Shown here piece after piece: positions 1 through 12,241 of a DNA stretch of 64,000 bases. The translations under genes were made by a program, and so were the position numbers. Location: contig CAUYLG010059264.1 of NCBI GenBank assembly GCA_963573385.1, forward strand, positions 124,001-188,000, read 5' to 3'. The notes beneath the pieces were generated by a model, which did not search any database, had not been told where the DNA came from, and saw only the letters and a program-made list of their open reading frames with translations. The first letter of the stretch is position 1. Each line of letters opens with the position of its first letter. The stretch comes from Cacajao melanocephalus (Eukaryota > Chordata > Mammalia > Primates > Pitheciidae).

Positions 1-324
1 GTTGAAGCTGACTGATTTGTCATAACTTTATAAAAGAATAAACAAATCTAGTATTTTACAGGGAATCAACAGGAATGATCCTGTCTGCCAGTCACTGCAA
101 GGATAGATGTAGGTTGAAGATGACCTGGAAGAAAGACCAATCATTCCACACAAGACAGGGAATACTTCGTGAACAGGACGGTCATTTAGCCATTTAACTT
201 TGGGCACTGAGTTAACGTGGACCGGGATTTCATAATTAGTAAAATGTATGGGTTGCAGAAGATGATGTCTGAGGTCTTACCTATGAAATTGAAAGGAACA
301 CAGGGCAAAACAAAATCAGCACCG

Positions 325-450
325 GATAGAGCATTAGAGGGTCTGGATTCAAGGTCAGCTCTGCCATTTCCTGACTGTGTCATCATGAAGCTTACTTGCC
401 CCCCTTTTTTAAATCTCCCTAAGCCTCAGTTTCCTTGGTTATAAAATGGG
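325..450 (+). repeat. MIR fragment
   Basis: Only the MIR core tail (CTCAGTTTCC...ATAAAATGGGG) is convincing, about 410-450; the left part is weak. Confidence 0.45.
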
Positions 451-982
451 GCCAATAACATTCACAGATTATTGTGCAAACCGAAGATCAAGAACGTGAA
501 AGTGCTCTTTCAGGGGAAAGAGCTGACTTGCTCCAAGCGTTCGCTCGGGTAACTGGAAGGTATGACCTCTGTCACAGGATGCAGAGCTGGGCTACTGCTG
601 CCAGCAGAAGAGTCATTATCCAGCAGAAGATCAAGAGAGCTCTCCCACCACAGTCTCATGAATACACACCAAAACACTTGATCTGCTGAGCTCAGCCTCC
701 TTGGTTTTGCCTGGAGGAGCAAACAGTGACCTACCAATTAGCCTAGAGCTTCGCTGTGTGGACTGTGAAACAGAGCAAAGGAAAGGGAAAAATAACAAAA
801 GCAGGTGAAATGTGTGTTTGTGGGCCGGGGAAGAAAGGAGGCAGAGCCCTCAGCTTCTTGCCACATATCCTCTGGGACTAGCTGAGGAATGCACTTGCAC
901 GTGCAGGCGGAGGGCTGTGACACAGGTCGGGGTGGGGTCTTGCTTTCCCGGCCATTCGGTGTTCCTTCACTTCTCTGAGCAC

Positions 983-1080
983 AGAGGACAGGGAAGGTGG
1001 GAGGAGGGAGGAGAGGGAGGAGAGGAGTGGAAGAGCTGGGGAAGGGGAGGGAGAAGAAGGAGGAGAGGAGAGGAGGGAGG
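983..1080 (+). repeat. Polypurine tract (GGA-rich)
   Basis: About 100 bases almost entirely A and G with many GGG and GGAGG runs. It could form triplex or G-quadruplex structures. It also creates the long pyrimidine-coded open frame on the other strand. Confidence 0.8.
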
Positions 1081-1134
1081 GCCTCCGGCAGGCGGAGGAG
1101 GGAAGCCCTTGACTGAGCTGAGCTGAGCCAGACG

Positions 1135-1150
1135 GGGTTACTCTCGGTCA
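1135..1150 (-). promoter_or_regulatory. ABCA1: Third DR4 LXR-type element, intron 5
   Basis: TGACCGagagTAACCC on the minus strand, identical to the intron 1 element including the spacer. It lies about 57.8 kb downstream of the promoter in a GC-rich segment. Function is inferred from sequence only. Confidence 0.6.
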
Positions 1151-2510
1151 GTGCCCTCCAGTCCCCAGCTCGGGTTTCAAGATCTCCGTCTTCTCTTTTG
1201 CTCAACATGAAAAGGAACCAGAGCAATCAGCTGCTTTAGAAGTGGGTGGAGGAGACAAATGAAAAAAAAAAAAAAAGAGAGAAGTAGAGAAAACCACATC
1301 AACATTCCAGGCCCAGATGGTCTTCTTCAATGAACCCCTGGGGTGGGGTAGGGGTGGGGGTCTCCCAGCCTGCTAGGAGCTGTCAACCGGGCAGGATCTG
1401 GGAGGGGGAGGCAAATTCCAACTCATGGTTTTAATCAGCCTGAGCTTGTCCAGCCTTACAAATAAGACCTTGAAACACTTCTCTGCCATAAAAGGGCTGG
1501 TAACAAATACACTCCAGTGTCTTTAGAGTAGTTTCTGGTGTTTTGGTTTGTTTTCTTGATGTTCTGCTGTCTTCTTGAAGGACAGATGCTGCCTGCTTCA
1601 CCAATGGCTGAGCGCTCTCTGGGAAGACCTGGTTGTTTGGTGCTCAGAAGGGGTGAGGCAGCAGGAAGCAGCTGCCTCCTCCCGTGACTCCTCAGGGCAG
1701 GGGAGAGCAGGCTGGGGGTGTGCTGTGCACACAGCCTAAGGACACCCCTGCTGTTCATCCCGGCCTGTGCTTTCTAACCCAGGAGATGCTTCCTTCTCAC
1801 CCAGGGATACCAAGACATACCGGAAAAAACTCAGTTGCAGAATTTTCCAGTTATGTGGCCTTGGGAAAGTACTGAGCTTCCATTTTTCTGTACATGGAAG
1901 TCTAGCTTCCTACATGTGTGGGCTAAATAATCACTAATGACACTAAGTGTGTTAAGTACTCTGAATGCTGACTCACACATAATCCGTGAGAAAATACAAC
2001 TTGAAAATTAAACATGTTCAAAATTCATGTGGATAAAGTCACGAATGACCATTTGTAAAGAATTCCAGGGAGAAACCAGGATATTTAGGGTCATGCTCCC
2101 TGAAACTTCCGAGGCAGGCATTAGGAAAGCCAGAGTCTTCTCTTTCAACAAATGGGAAGACCGCAACTTTAAGAAACACATATTCTTTCTAGCATTTTAT
2201 ACATCATATAAACTTGTATTAGTTCAACAAACTTCTGAAGGGCTACAGTACCCAAAATGCTAGTGCTGTGCTTCAAAGGAATAATATTTTTCTCAGTGCT
2301 CCTTGAAGGCAGGAACCAGCCTATAACCGAAGAGGGGCTGTGTAAAGACTCAGTCCCTGCCCTTGCATTCTAAGAGGAGACGGCCAGAGGGCCGGGTGAG
2401 CACAGGGTGAGGCTCCAACCCTTTCTGCCACTCCAGAATCAGTTAGCACTGAAATCAGGGGTGAAAAGAGACATGAGTCACCCCCCAGATTCCTCAGGCA
2501 AGAGCACAGC

Positions 2511-2916
2511 TGCTATGATTTGAACGTGTCCCCCCTCAAAGTTCATACATTGAAACTTCATGACCAATGTAATAGTATGAAGAGTCAGGGCCTTTAAGGG
2601 GTGATTAAGTTATGTGAGCAGTGACCTCACCGATAGCATTAGGGCTCCTCACAGATGGCATTAGGGCCCCTATAAAAGGGCTTGAGTGGCTTCAGTACCT
2701 TCTGCCAGCTGAGGAGATGGTGTTTGTCCCCTCCTAAGGATGCAGCAACAAGGCACCATCTTGGAAGCAGAGAGCCACCCTCACCAGACACCAAACCTGC
2801 CAACACCTTGATTTTGGGATTTCCCAGTGTCCAGAACTATGAGAAATAAATTTCTATTGTATATAAATTACCCAATTTTAAGAATTCCCTTCTAACAGCA
2901 CAAACAGAATAAGACA
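2511..2916 (+). repeat. ERVL-MaLR solo LTR (MST/MLT1 type)
   Basis: Begins TGCTATGATTTGAACGTGTC and ends near CAGAATAAGACA, the ends of MaLR LTRs. It has the CCTCACCAGA and CCAGAACTATGAG motifs and a polyadenylation signal (2845-2850). No internal retroviral sequence is adjacent. Subfamily not assigned. Confidence 0.75.
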
Positions 2917-3639
2917 ATACCCATGACTTACTGGGAAGAGGGAAGGTGGGAGAGGTTACTGGAAGCCCCTAGAATGAGGATTGAAGACCCCGAATGGTAA
3001 CAAGTCCCCCAGAGAGCCAGTGCAGCCCCAGAGGGAAAGGATGACCAGGGCGTGGAAGGGCACGGTCTGGCTGGCTTTGAAGCTCAGAAGGAAATGGAAG
3101 GTAACACTATGACGTAACATTGACCCAAATGAATTTTGGACCTGAACAGAAAGAGAAGAAGAAACAAAGAACCAACATCATGAAAAGCAAGAAGAGAGCT
3201 GAGAGGAAAACTCTGCCCGAAGACCAGAGAGGCAGAAAGATGAGAGAGGATGCCTGGGGGAGAAAAGGAGTGAAGAGAAACAGGAAAGACTTCTTCGAAC
3301 AGAAAGGGCAGAGAGAAGAAGAAAAGAGAACTTGAAGCATTCAGTTCTCAAGGATGAGCAGGTCTCTGACTGCAAAAGGGGACTGGACACTTCAAACACC
3401 ACACAACATGGGACTAGAATCTGCCTGAAGAGACCTGAGAAGTCCAGGCACGAAGAGAACCGAAAAAAGATGAGTTTACGAGTTAGGGATGAGATTCTTC
3501 CCAAGGCTGGTCTAAGGAAGAATCTATGTTAACCCGCACGATATATAAACAGTTTAATTTTTTTTCTAACTTTTAAAATTAACAAAATGGATGAAGGGAC
3601 ACGGTAGTGCTTTGTGGGCAGAGAAACGTGACTCATATT

Positions 3640-4140
<501 letters not shown>

Positions 4141-4249
4141 TCAGCAATTTCATGAAATGTTTTAAAAATGCTTCATCACGATTTTGGCCTCAAAAGCTAG
4201 GGAAGGCACCTATGCTTCCTAATGTTGGAATAAGCAACATGGCAGCATG

Positions 4250-4425
4250 GTGTGGGGAGAAAATGCTGAGACTGGGAGTCAGACAGACCCCCAATTCAAT
4301 TTACAGCTTTACTCTGTAACCTTGGGCAAGAGAATTTTCCCTTTGAGCCTCAGTTTCCTCATCAATGAAACAGAGATGATAATACCAAACTGCCCCTAGT
4401 AGTGCTGTTTGCAGCCTTCAACGTA
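4250..4425 (+). repeat. MIR
   Basis: Contains ACCTTGGGCAAG and GCCTCAGTTTCCTCATC, the MIR core. Confidence 0.7.
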
Positions 4426-5394
4426 ATAATATATTAGAAACACAAAACGGCATCATTATCCGGTGCAACTTAGTCTGTTGAACAGTGTCACTCTGAGATT
4501 GCTTTTGGTACCTCAATACAACAGGGACCAGAGGACCAGAAACGGGAAAGCTTTCAATGACAAGCAAAACTGGACTCCCAAATTGCCCTTTGCCACCCGC
4601 AGGCTATATAAACCGTATGCTGGAAAAGCGGGAGACAGGCAACACGGTTCTTGATGTTAACAATTCAAAACTTTTCAAGGAAGTGTGATATTTGTGGGGG
4701 TACATGCTGTTCTGTAATCGAATGCAATTGTGTTTTCTATTCTTGTCTGAGTAAAGCTGACCTTTGATTTGATTTAGTTCAAGCAATATTTCAACACTGC
4801 AGGGGAACACTGCACCCCACCCCCACCTGCTTACAGCCCATCTGGGGCCAGGCCCTGGCCCCGATAGAAATCAAGAGCCTGGGTTCTGGGATGCAGCCTG
4901 GCTTTGACAGGTCTGGGAAAACTCATGATACGTGGAAAGGTTTCAAAATATAAAATTCTGAGGCCTCAAATCAAAACTTTTGACAAGTGCATACATACAG
5001 AACGTAAATTGCAATCACCTAAAGATTTCAAAGAATTTCCATTTTGATGACATAATGTTGACACATGTCACCAGATCTCCCAACAAGATGACACATTGGG
5101 GCCCACAAGGACAGAAAATATAGTCTGAGGCTGCAACCTCAACTGTAGTGGCTGCCTGAATGGGTAAGGGGGTGAGGGCGGAAAATGAGAAGTGGCTGTG
5201 AGTCACAGGATATTCTTTCTAGATGGGCCTTGGGAAACATTCCATCTGTGCCTGAAGCCAGGAAATGGAGGAAATCTGGCATTTCTTTCGGAAGCCCTCT
5301 TGTCTCCTCTCTCATCCCTGCCAGCCCATGCCCCATGTCCTGTGACTTTAAGGAAGCTTCTGGCTACCCAGAGCTGCTCTTTTTAGGATATAAA

Positions 5395-5525
5395 CAACAA
5401 CTGAGCATGAGAAACTGGAGTTCTGGTCCTATGACTGCCCCTTGCCAGCTGTGCTTCCTTAGGCGAGTTACTTGGCCTCTCTGAACTTCAGCTCCTTCAT
5501 GTGCGTAGCCCCTACATTTTATGAT
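5395..5525 (+). repeat. MIR
   Basis: MIR core pattern (GTTACTTGGCCTCTCTGAAC). Confidence 0.55.
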
Positions 5526-5549
5526 GATTGTACAAATGCAGTGAGTAAA

Positions 5550-5775
5550 GAACAAGCCTGGTACCTGTGTTCTAAGTGCTTCCCCTTATTAGTCCATAAT
5601 TTGCCACAACAATTCTGAGAGAGGGACTGTTGTTATCCCATTTTGAGGAAACTAAGGCACAGAGATGTTAGGGTATTATCCAAGTTTACACAGCTGAGAG
5701 GCAGGAAGCCAGGATTTGAACCCAGGCAATCTGGCTGTCGAGTCTGTTCTCTTAACACCAAATTGTACTTCCCAG
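5550..5775 (-). repeat. MIR
   Basis: Reverse MIR: TATCCCATTTTGAGGAAACT followed by a shifted ACACAGCTGAG and GGATTTGAACCCAGG. Confidence 0.75.
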
Positions 5776-6052
5776 GGAATATTTACAAGATGTTTGTTTT
5801 CTACCCACTTCCCTCAACTCCCTGCCACAGTCAATTATCTTGCCATGTCACCAAAGCCACCCTCCCCTGTGGAACTCACGTCTTTTTGATTTTCGAAAAT
5901 CAAAGCAGAATCAAAGGTCCACTCCACTGAGTCCTTAGTATTACCAGTAAATCCAATAGTCTTTGGACATGACCCTTTCCCTAAGCAAACATAACCCTGG
6001 GGACTAATTTCCAAAAAGTATTTGTCAGAACCATTATCAGAAAGGCCAAAAA

Positions 6053-6354
6053 GGCTGGGCGCGGGGGCTCGTGTCTGTAATCCCAGCACTTTGGGAGGCC
6101 GAGGCACCTGAGTTCAGGAGTTCAAGACTAGCCTGGCCAATGTGGCGAAACCCTGTTTCTACTAAAAAATACAAATATTAGCCAGGCGTGGTGGCAAGCG
6201 CCTGTAATCCTAGCTACTCAGGAGGCTGTGGCAGGCAGAATCACTTGAACCCAGGAGGCAGAGGTTGCTGTGAGCTAAGATCGCACTACTGCACTCACTG
6301 CAGCCTGGACAACAGAGTGAGACTCCATCTCAAAAATAAATCAATAAATCAATA
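6053..6354 (+). mobile_element. Alu (internal deletion)
   Basis: Alu with a short deletion after GGGAGGCCGAGG and a tail of AATC units; target duplication AAGGCCAAA on both sides. Confidence 0.92.
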
Positions 6355-7108
6355 AGGCCAAACAAGCCAGATCCATGCCATGAACATATGAGATGTGGCA
6401 GCTGAGCCACTGACTCCACACAAAAGTCCAGCTGAAGGGAGAGAGAAACTCCACACCTGAGTCAGGATGGCAGGCTGCTGCCCTGGATCTCTCTGCCAGT
6501 CCTGTCCCTTTCCGCCCCTTGACTTCAGCAAGGTGACAGGTCCTCCAAAGAGGTCATCTCCAGCCCAGTGACAAAATGCCCAAATCCGTGTAAGCTTCAG
6601 AGAGCTCCACATCCTGGAAAAAAAAAGGGCATTTCAGAAGCCCCCAAATCAGAAGCCACAGCAGGCCAACTGCAGCTCTAGTCCTCAAGGGAGGTGACCA
6701 AGATAAGGAACTCCAGGTCACGGCAGAGAATCACGTAGGTTGTGCGTTATTCAACTCAAATCAGAACAGTTCTCATGGAGAATGCCATTCACATGGACTG
6801 CGGTGTATATGGACCCCCAGAAACGTGTGACTTGTCAGCCCTAGGTACAGCTCAAAAGCCATCCCTATCTGTTCTAGCCAAACTCAGCAGGTCTAGAAAA
6901 CGATCTTTGCAGTCCCACAAAGCACTCACTGGGCTTCTGAGTTACAAGGCACTGGTGTGGCCACAACTTCAGACAGGGCAAGACACCTGCAGAGCTAAGA
7001 TCTTGACTCAGAAGTTGCTGAGTTCCACGTACAGTGGAGAGGCTACCTGGCTTCCAGCCAAACCACAGAATCCACAGCCCTGCCCACACCACTTGGGTCA
7101 AACCAGCT

Positions 7109-7130
7109 AAAAAAAAAAAAAAAAAAAAAA
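7109..7130 (+). repeat. Poly(A) run
   Basis: About 22 A; the sequence before it is not an Alu and has no AATAAA signal. Confidence 0.85.
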
Positions 7131-8199
7131 TGGAGAATTTCCATAGGATGCCCCATACGTCTAGAAATTGTTTCGAGACCAGCATGAGCAATGGCAAGGC
7201 TGAGGGAATAGCGATGGGGGATGTAGCAGTGGACAAGGGCCTCGCTGAGTGTGGAAACGGGGAACAGAGGGGAGCTGGGGAACTTCTCAGAGCGGATGTG
7301 AGGATAGCCTACCCCAGGAAGGCAAGAGGCTTCAACACATGCACTTCCCAACTACAAGCCAAGTAGCAAGTCCCAGCCACCGCAAGGAGGCACCTGCTCA
7401 AAAGGGGACTGTGTCCACAGTGCAACCTGGAGTTGAATGAGAGTCTGTAGTCAATGTTTCCGGATATGGGAGAGGAGCAGGCCTTGGCACCAAGTGAATG
7501 TCTGAGCGGAAATGTTCAGTAGGAAGCAGACTGATGAATCCATTAGGTATCACTAAGAAACACATTTTAAGTAGCTGAAAAGGAAATACACAGTAAAAAT
7601 AAGATAGCAAAGGGTCACCTTCGCCAGCCTAGCCTTGATTCTCGGCAGCAACAACCCATTAGAAGGGCCTTAGCTTGGGCCAGTCTGCTGCTCACCCCAC
7701 CTGAAAATGCCAGATTCACCGGAGAGGGGGCACAGTGATGGCAGGTGGCTTGGAGCGGGGAGTGAGGATGACTCCAGGGAAGGGTGGAAGCTTTGGAAGG
7801 GGAGCAGTGCTTCTTGCCCCACCATGCCCTGGCAGGAGCAGATGCAGGTGGGGTCCTGAGGCTGACACAATTTGGTAGAGGGGTCTCTTTAAAAAAAAAA
7901 GAATGTTTTTTTAAAAATCCTACTTTTGCAAACTTTACAAAAACATACCACTGTGTAAACACATTGCTAAGACCCCCAGAGAGAACATCGAAAGGGGCTA
8001 TGATAAATAAAGTATTTTTAGCTTCCCGGTAAATCTACTTTAGGCCTCTGGGTTGATGGCTGCTTTTCTAGTAAAGTTCTGGGAGGCAATTTTGTGAAAA
8101 AAAGAAAGCCAAGACTTTTTGAAGAACTTCTGTCATCATTATTATTCGTAGGCTCTGTTGACCTAGGGTCACACAAGGGAATAAACTATATAATATATT

Positions 8200-8280
8200 T
8201 TTTTAAAGTACTTTTATTTGACCCTCACAGTGCCCTATGAAGGACAGGTATTTTATTTTCTCCCACCTTCATCCCACAAA
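8200..8280 (-). repeat. MIR-like fragment
   Basis: Short reverse MIR-like stretch; weak. Confidence 0.35.
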
Positions 8281-8385
8281 GACTCGCTAATGACTTACCA
8301 TGTCCCCACTACTGTGCTGAAGCTTGGGACAGAATCATGAACAAGGCCCCCACCCTGCCCTCAAGGGGCTACAGTCTAGCGGACA

Positions 8386-8450
8386 GCTCACATCCTGGGG
8401 TAGTCCCAGGTGATCCCCCATCCAAATACTAACCAAGTTTCTGGGCTGAA
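8386..8450 (-). pseudogene. 5S rRNA-like fragment
   Basis: The minus strand of about 8405-8445 resembles the 3' half of the 5S rRNA gene, including the region CTTGGATGGGAGACCGCCTGG (here CTTGG...GGATGGGGGATCACCTGGG in changed form). I count about 6 mismatches in 37 bases. The 5' half is not convincing. It may be a decayed 5S pseudogene or a 5S-derived SINE. Confidence 0.5.
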
Positions 8451-8559
8451 GCATTTTCTGATTGTTTCATCAAAGTTCCAATTTCGAGGCAAAGAAACTT
8501 GAGGCCAGAAAGGCTGAACAAATGGCAAAGGCCAGTCAGCCAGCCAGGAACAGAAGGGG

Positions 8560-8790
8560 AAGTAAAGCAACCCAAATTTATTATGTGTCGACTGTGGGCT
8601 ATGAGCTTCGCTATCAGTCATCCACAGACATCATCTAATGTAATGCTCAGTGACCCTCAGGGCAGCTAATCTTTAGGTAAACTCTGGGCCAGAAAGAATC
8701 AACACATGACCACAGTTCACATGTAATGAGGGATGGAGCATGGATTTCTTCCCAAAATGAACCTTAATACAAAGCCCCAAACTCTTACTC
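8560..8790 (-). repeat. MIR
   Basis: Reverse MIR-like: TTTATTATGTGTCGACTGTG, then a diverged core. Confidence 0.5.
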
Positions 8791-9554
8791 TTATACCAGT
8801 GTTTTCCAATCTTCAATCATTTACAAACTACTCTTACAAGTTTTACCATATTCATGTAAAATGATGTTTCTTTTGAATTAACTTTAATTATTTTATTCCT
8901 GTTGAACATCCTCCTAAGCAATCATTTCCATGAAACTGCAATTTTATGTGGGTTAAAATAAAAAATTCTCATCTACATACTACCTAAAATCATGCCAGAT
9001 GCCATACAAAACTCACCCATAGAAACACTCATATCTGCCAGTCTGCAAAAATGCAGACGTGTCACTTTCCCTAGGGTTTCTGAGAATTCACCCAATTTTT
9101 ACACCTGAGTTGCAGTCATCATAGGAATTTAAGATGAATGAATGCTTCTCACACTGCCTTGAACACATTAATTTAGCCACCACTCAACTTGTGTGCCTGT
9201 ACTCTGGTTTAGGAAGAAAATACTAAAATGTCTAAAAGGTTCCAGTGATGAGAAAAGTGTGTGAGGCACCTCTGTAAGACTTCGTCCTTGGATTTTTTAT
9301 TAGCAAGATTTCAAGGATAATTAAAAGATTTGTCCATGGTTTAATTCCTGAAATGGGAGTTCTTCCCAGTTGGAAGATTATTAAAACAGCACAATAGAGC
9401 ACTGCGGATGGAGAACTGCCTGAAGCAGCAGGCGGTTTAGCCGTGATTTATTCCCAGAATATCCCTTCTGTGATTGTGTGGACTTGGGACAGTCACTTCC
9501 CACTTCTGGCTCAGATTCTTCTCTAGGATGGAAATCCCATGTGGAGAGGGGCCA

Positions 9555-9660
9555 TATTTGTTTTGTACACCTCTGTGTCTCGGCACTTAGAACTGTGACT
9601 GGCATATAGGAGACGCTCAATAAATATTGGTTGAAAGATTGAATCAACTCATTTATCTAT
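9555..9660 (+). repeat. L2-like 3' end
   Basis: GACTGGCATATAGGAGACGC followed by CTCAATAAATATTGGTTGAA, the typical L2 3' end. Confidence 0.65.
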
Positions 9661-10780
9661 GAATGAACTAACAGGACTCTAAGGTCTCTTCCAATAAGTG
9701 GAAATAAAATAATGCTCTACCCAAGGAAATCATGAGAGTATTTGAGTAGAGACCCCCATACCTACAAATCATCCGTGGATAGTCCAATGAATTTAGCAGA
9801 TGCAAACTGAAGGAAAGAGCCAGACAAACTTTCCAAGTGGATCACAGAAGCAGGAGCCCCGTAGCCTAGCACTGATTACAACACAGGCCTGAGCGGTAGC
9901 GGCTACAGGGGTTGTTAGTCTCCACTGGACTGATCCAAGTTTCAAGTCTTTGTCCCACAGTTATCGATGACTTGAATGAGGCCCAAGAGAGTTTTTATCC
10001 CATTTCTAGATGACAAGAAAGGAGAAGCAGATATAATACATGGCAAAATCAGAATCTAAAATCGTTTTGGGAGGATGAGATGGTATAGGGAATCTAAAAA
10101 TGTAAAATAGAAAAAAAGACATTTTCCCTTTAGTTCAAAAAGCCAATAATACAACAAAGAAATGAGAACAAGTAACTTGCAATTCTGCATATTTAAAATA
10201 ATTGCGATTTTGTTTGAGTGCACGTGGAATATGAGTCAACAAGGTGACGTAAATGCCAAAGTGCCTAATGTAATCTCAGATTGCATTAACAGAAATGTAG
10301 CACTCAGAACAACGAAGGCAAAAATCCCTTTCTCTTCTGTGCCAGACACTTTTGTAATTTCCAGTAAACTTCAAGAAGCACACAGACACACTGAAACACA
10401 ACCAGAGGACAGGCAGAAATGGGAAGGAAAAGCATTCCACAAGAGGAAAGGAAGCCATCGCACCTAAAAAACCATGGACTTTGGGAAAATAGAGGGGGTG
10501 GGAAAAAACATGAGAGCTGTCTTCAAATATTTAAGAAAAACAGAATTAGACTTGTTCTCTAGAAAGCATAACAGGGTAGTGAATATTTTCTAACAATTAG
10601 AGCTGTCAACACCCAGAATGAGCTAAATAGTGAGAGGCAGGTCCCCACCCTGGGAAGGTGGGTGTGTGGTAAAGGAGGTGAATGAAGAACAAAGCTCCAA
10701 ACCAGATCATCTTCAAGGATCCTCCCAGCCCTGAGAGAGGCAGGAGGACTAAGCTCATCACGCTGTGATGGGGTGTCAGC

Positions 10781-11001
10781 GCAGATAAACACAGGCCTCT
10801 AAGTCAGGTTCCAGACTGACATACCCCAGTCTCAGCTTCTCTCCAAAATCGACAGAGTGCTATTCACAATAGCAAAAAGTCGGCCAAGTGCAACGGCTCA
10901 TGCTTGTAATCCCAGGCCTTCAGGAGGCTGAGGCAGGAAGATCACTTGAGCCCAGAAATTCACAGCTGCAGTGAGCTGTAAGTGCACCACTGCACTCTAG
11001 C
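10781..11001 (+). repeat. Source copy of a 221-bp local duplication
   Basis: Matches 14465-14685 over 221 bases with 13 differences by hand count (about 94%). It includes non-repeat DNA (10781-10874) and part of the Alu-like monomer that follows. Confidence 0.9.
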
Positions 11002-11085
11002 CTGGGTAACAGAGACCTTGTCTCTAAAAACATAAAATTAAAAATAAAAATAAATTTAAACAAATAAATAGAATAATTAAATAAA
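10882..11085 (+). mobile_element. Alu monomer-like element with AT-rich tail
   Basis: GGCCAAGTGCAACGGCTCAT start, one monomer, then a long A-rich tail with AAATA units. Confidence 0.75.
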
Positions 11086-11559
11086 AACAAAATTAGTAAG
11101 AAGTTACTGATTTCCTGTAGGAAAAGGCAGCGTTTCTGTGCATTTCCCCCTGTACTGAAGCCTGTTTTGTGCTGCAAGACAAGCAAAGAAAGAAGGAATT
11201 TCAGAAACAGCTGCAGGGCAGAAAAGGGTTCATACTGAGTGAACAATGAGATATGAAGCAAGCACCCACATACTAATACACTCAAAATCTAAGGGACCCT
11301 CTCTCCTCAGAGCTGTGCACACAACTGTAGGGTATTTGGACAGAGATTTGGCTTCTCTTCTCCACCTAACTCATGTCTCCAGTTTCTCAAAGAAGAAAAC
11401 TGGTAGTGTCTTAAGGCGGTCTCCTCCACTAAGATCAGAAAGTCTGCTTCACAGCTTACCCCCATCAGCAAGTCTTATTTCAACTGCTGCACAAACTGCA
11501 AGGCAGAAGAACAAGGCCAGGTGCTCAGAAATGCATCGCTGTCTTACAAGAACACTGGC

Positions 11560-11700
11560 TCTCATTTATTGGAAATCTACCATGTGTCAGACGCTGCCTT
11601 AGGTTTTATATTTTACATTTCAAGTTAGCTGTTATTTTATAGTTGAGGAAATTAAGGCTGAAGGGTTAAATGGTTTGGTTGAGATGTCACCACTCCAAAA
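11560..11700 (-). repeat. MIR
   Basis: Reverse MIR (TTTATTGGAAATCTACCATG and AGTTGAGGAAATTAAGGC). Confidence 0.6.
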
Positions 11701-11711
11701 AAATTCTAATT

Positions 11712-11870
11712 CATATTCACTAAGTGCTTCCTAGGGGCCAAATGCTGTTTTTAAGCAATTACATGTTTTATCTTAATAACAGATAAGAAGAGGTGGCTGA
11801 CAAAGTCATGCAGCTACAAGGCAATGTATACCAGCACTCTTTCCTCAGCACCATGCTGTCTCTTGGTACA
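11712..11870 (-). repeat. MIR
   Basis: A second reverse MIR-like unit right after the first (CACTAAGTGCTTCC ... ACAAAGTCATGCAGCTAC). Confidence 0.5.
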
Positions 11871-12219
11871 GAGGTAAAGGAACCATCCCCAGCTCTGCCT
11901 CTGCTCAACCAGCAGGGGCTCTCCAGTAAATAAGGAAAGACTGAGGCTTGGAGACAGCTACCTCTCTGTCTCCTACACCAGATGAAACACCCATGTACAA
12001 AACTAGGACCTGCAGGTCAAGGAAACAGCATCCAGATGGCCTGGCTTGCAGCCAGGAGTGGTCTAAGTGGAAGCTCCAAGCATAGCCATATCTCTCTCTG
12101 CTGTGAAGCACCGCCTCCTCCATGTCACCTCCAAGACAGCTTTGTTTCCCTTTGTCATCAGGTCCCACATTGCCCATTACCTCTTTTCCTGCCTAAGGAA
12201 AGCACAGTTCTGCATGCCT

Positions 12220-12241
12220 TTAAAAAAAAAAAAAAAAAAAA
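12220..12241 (+). repeat. Poly(A) run
   Basis: About 19 A outside any Alu that I can see. Confidence 0.8.

Larger units (their letters stand above)
780..1240. promoter_or_regulatory. GC-rich candidate enhancer in intron 5
   Basis: A GC-rich block in otherwise AT-richer intron. It holds a CACGTG box (898-903), a polypurine tract (about 983-1080) and a DR4 LXR-type site (1135-1150). The combination of E-box and DR4 resembles the ABCA1 promoter. No transcript evidence is visible. Confidence 0.45.

Noticed and set aside
738..1226. 162-codon open frame on the minus strand
   Set aside because: It is the pyrimidine-rich complement of the GGA tract; low-complexity Ser/Pro/Leu protein with no family resemblance, within ABCA1 intron 5.
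2511..2916. A proviral insertion with coding genes
   Set aside because: Only a solo MaLR LTR is present; no retroviral coding sequence adjoins it.
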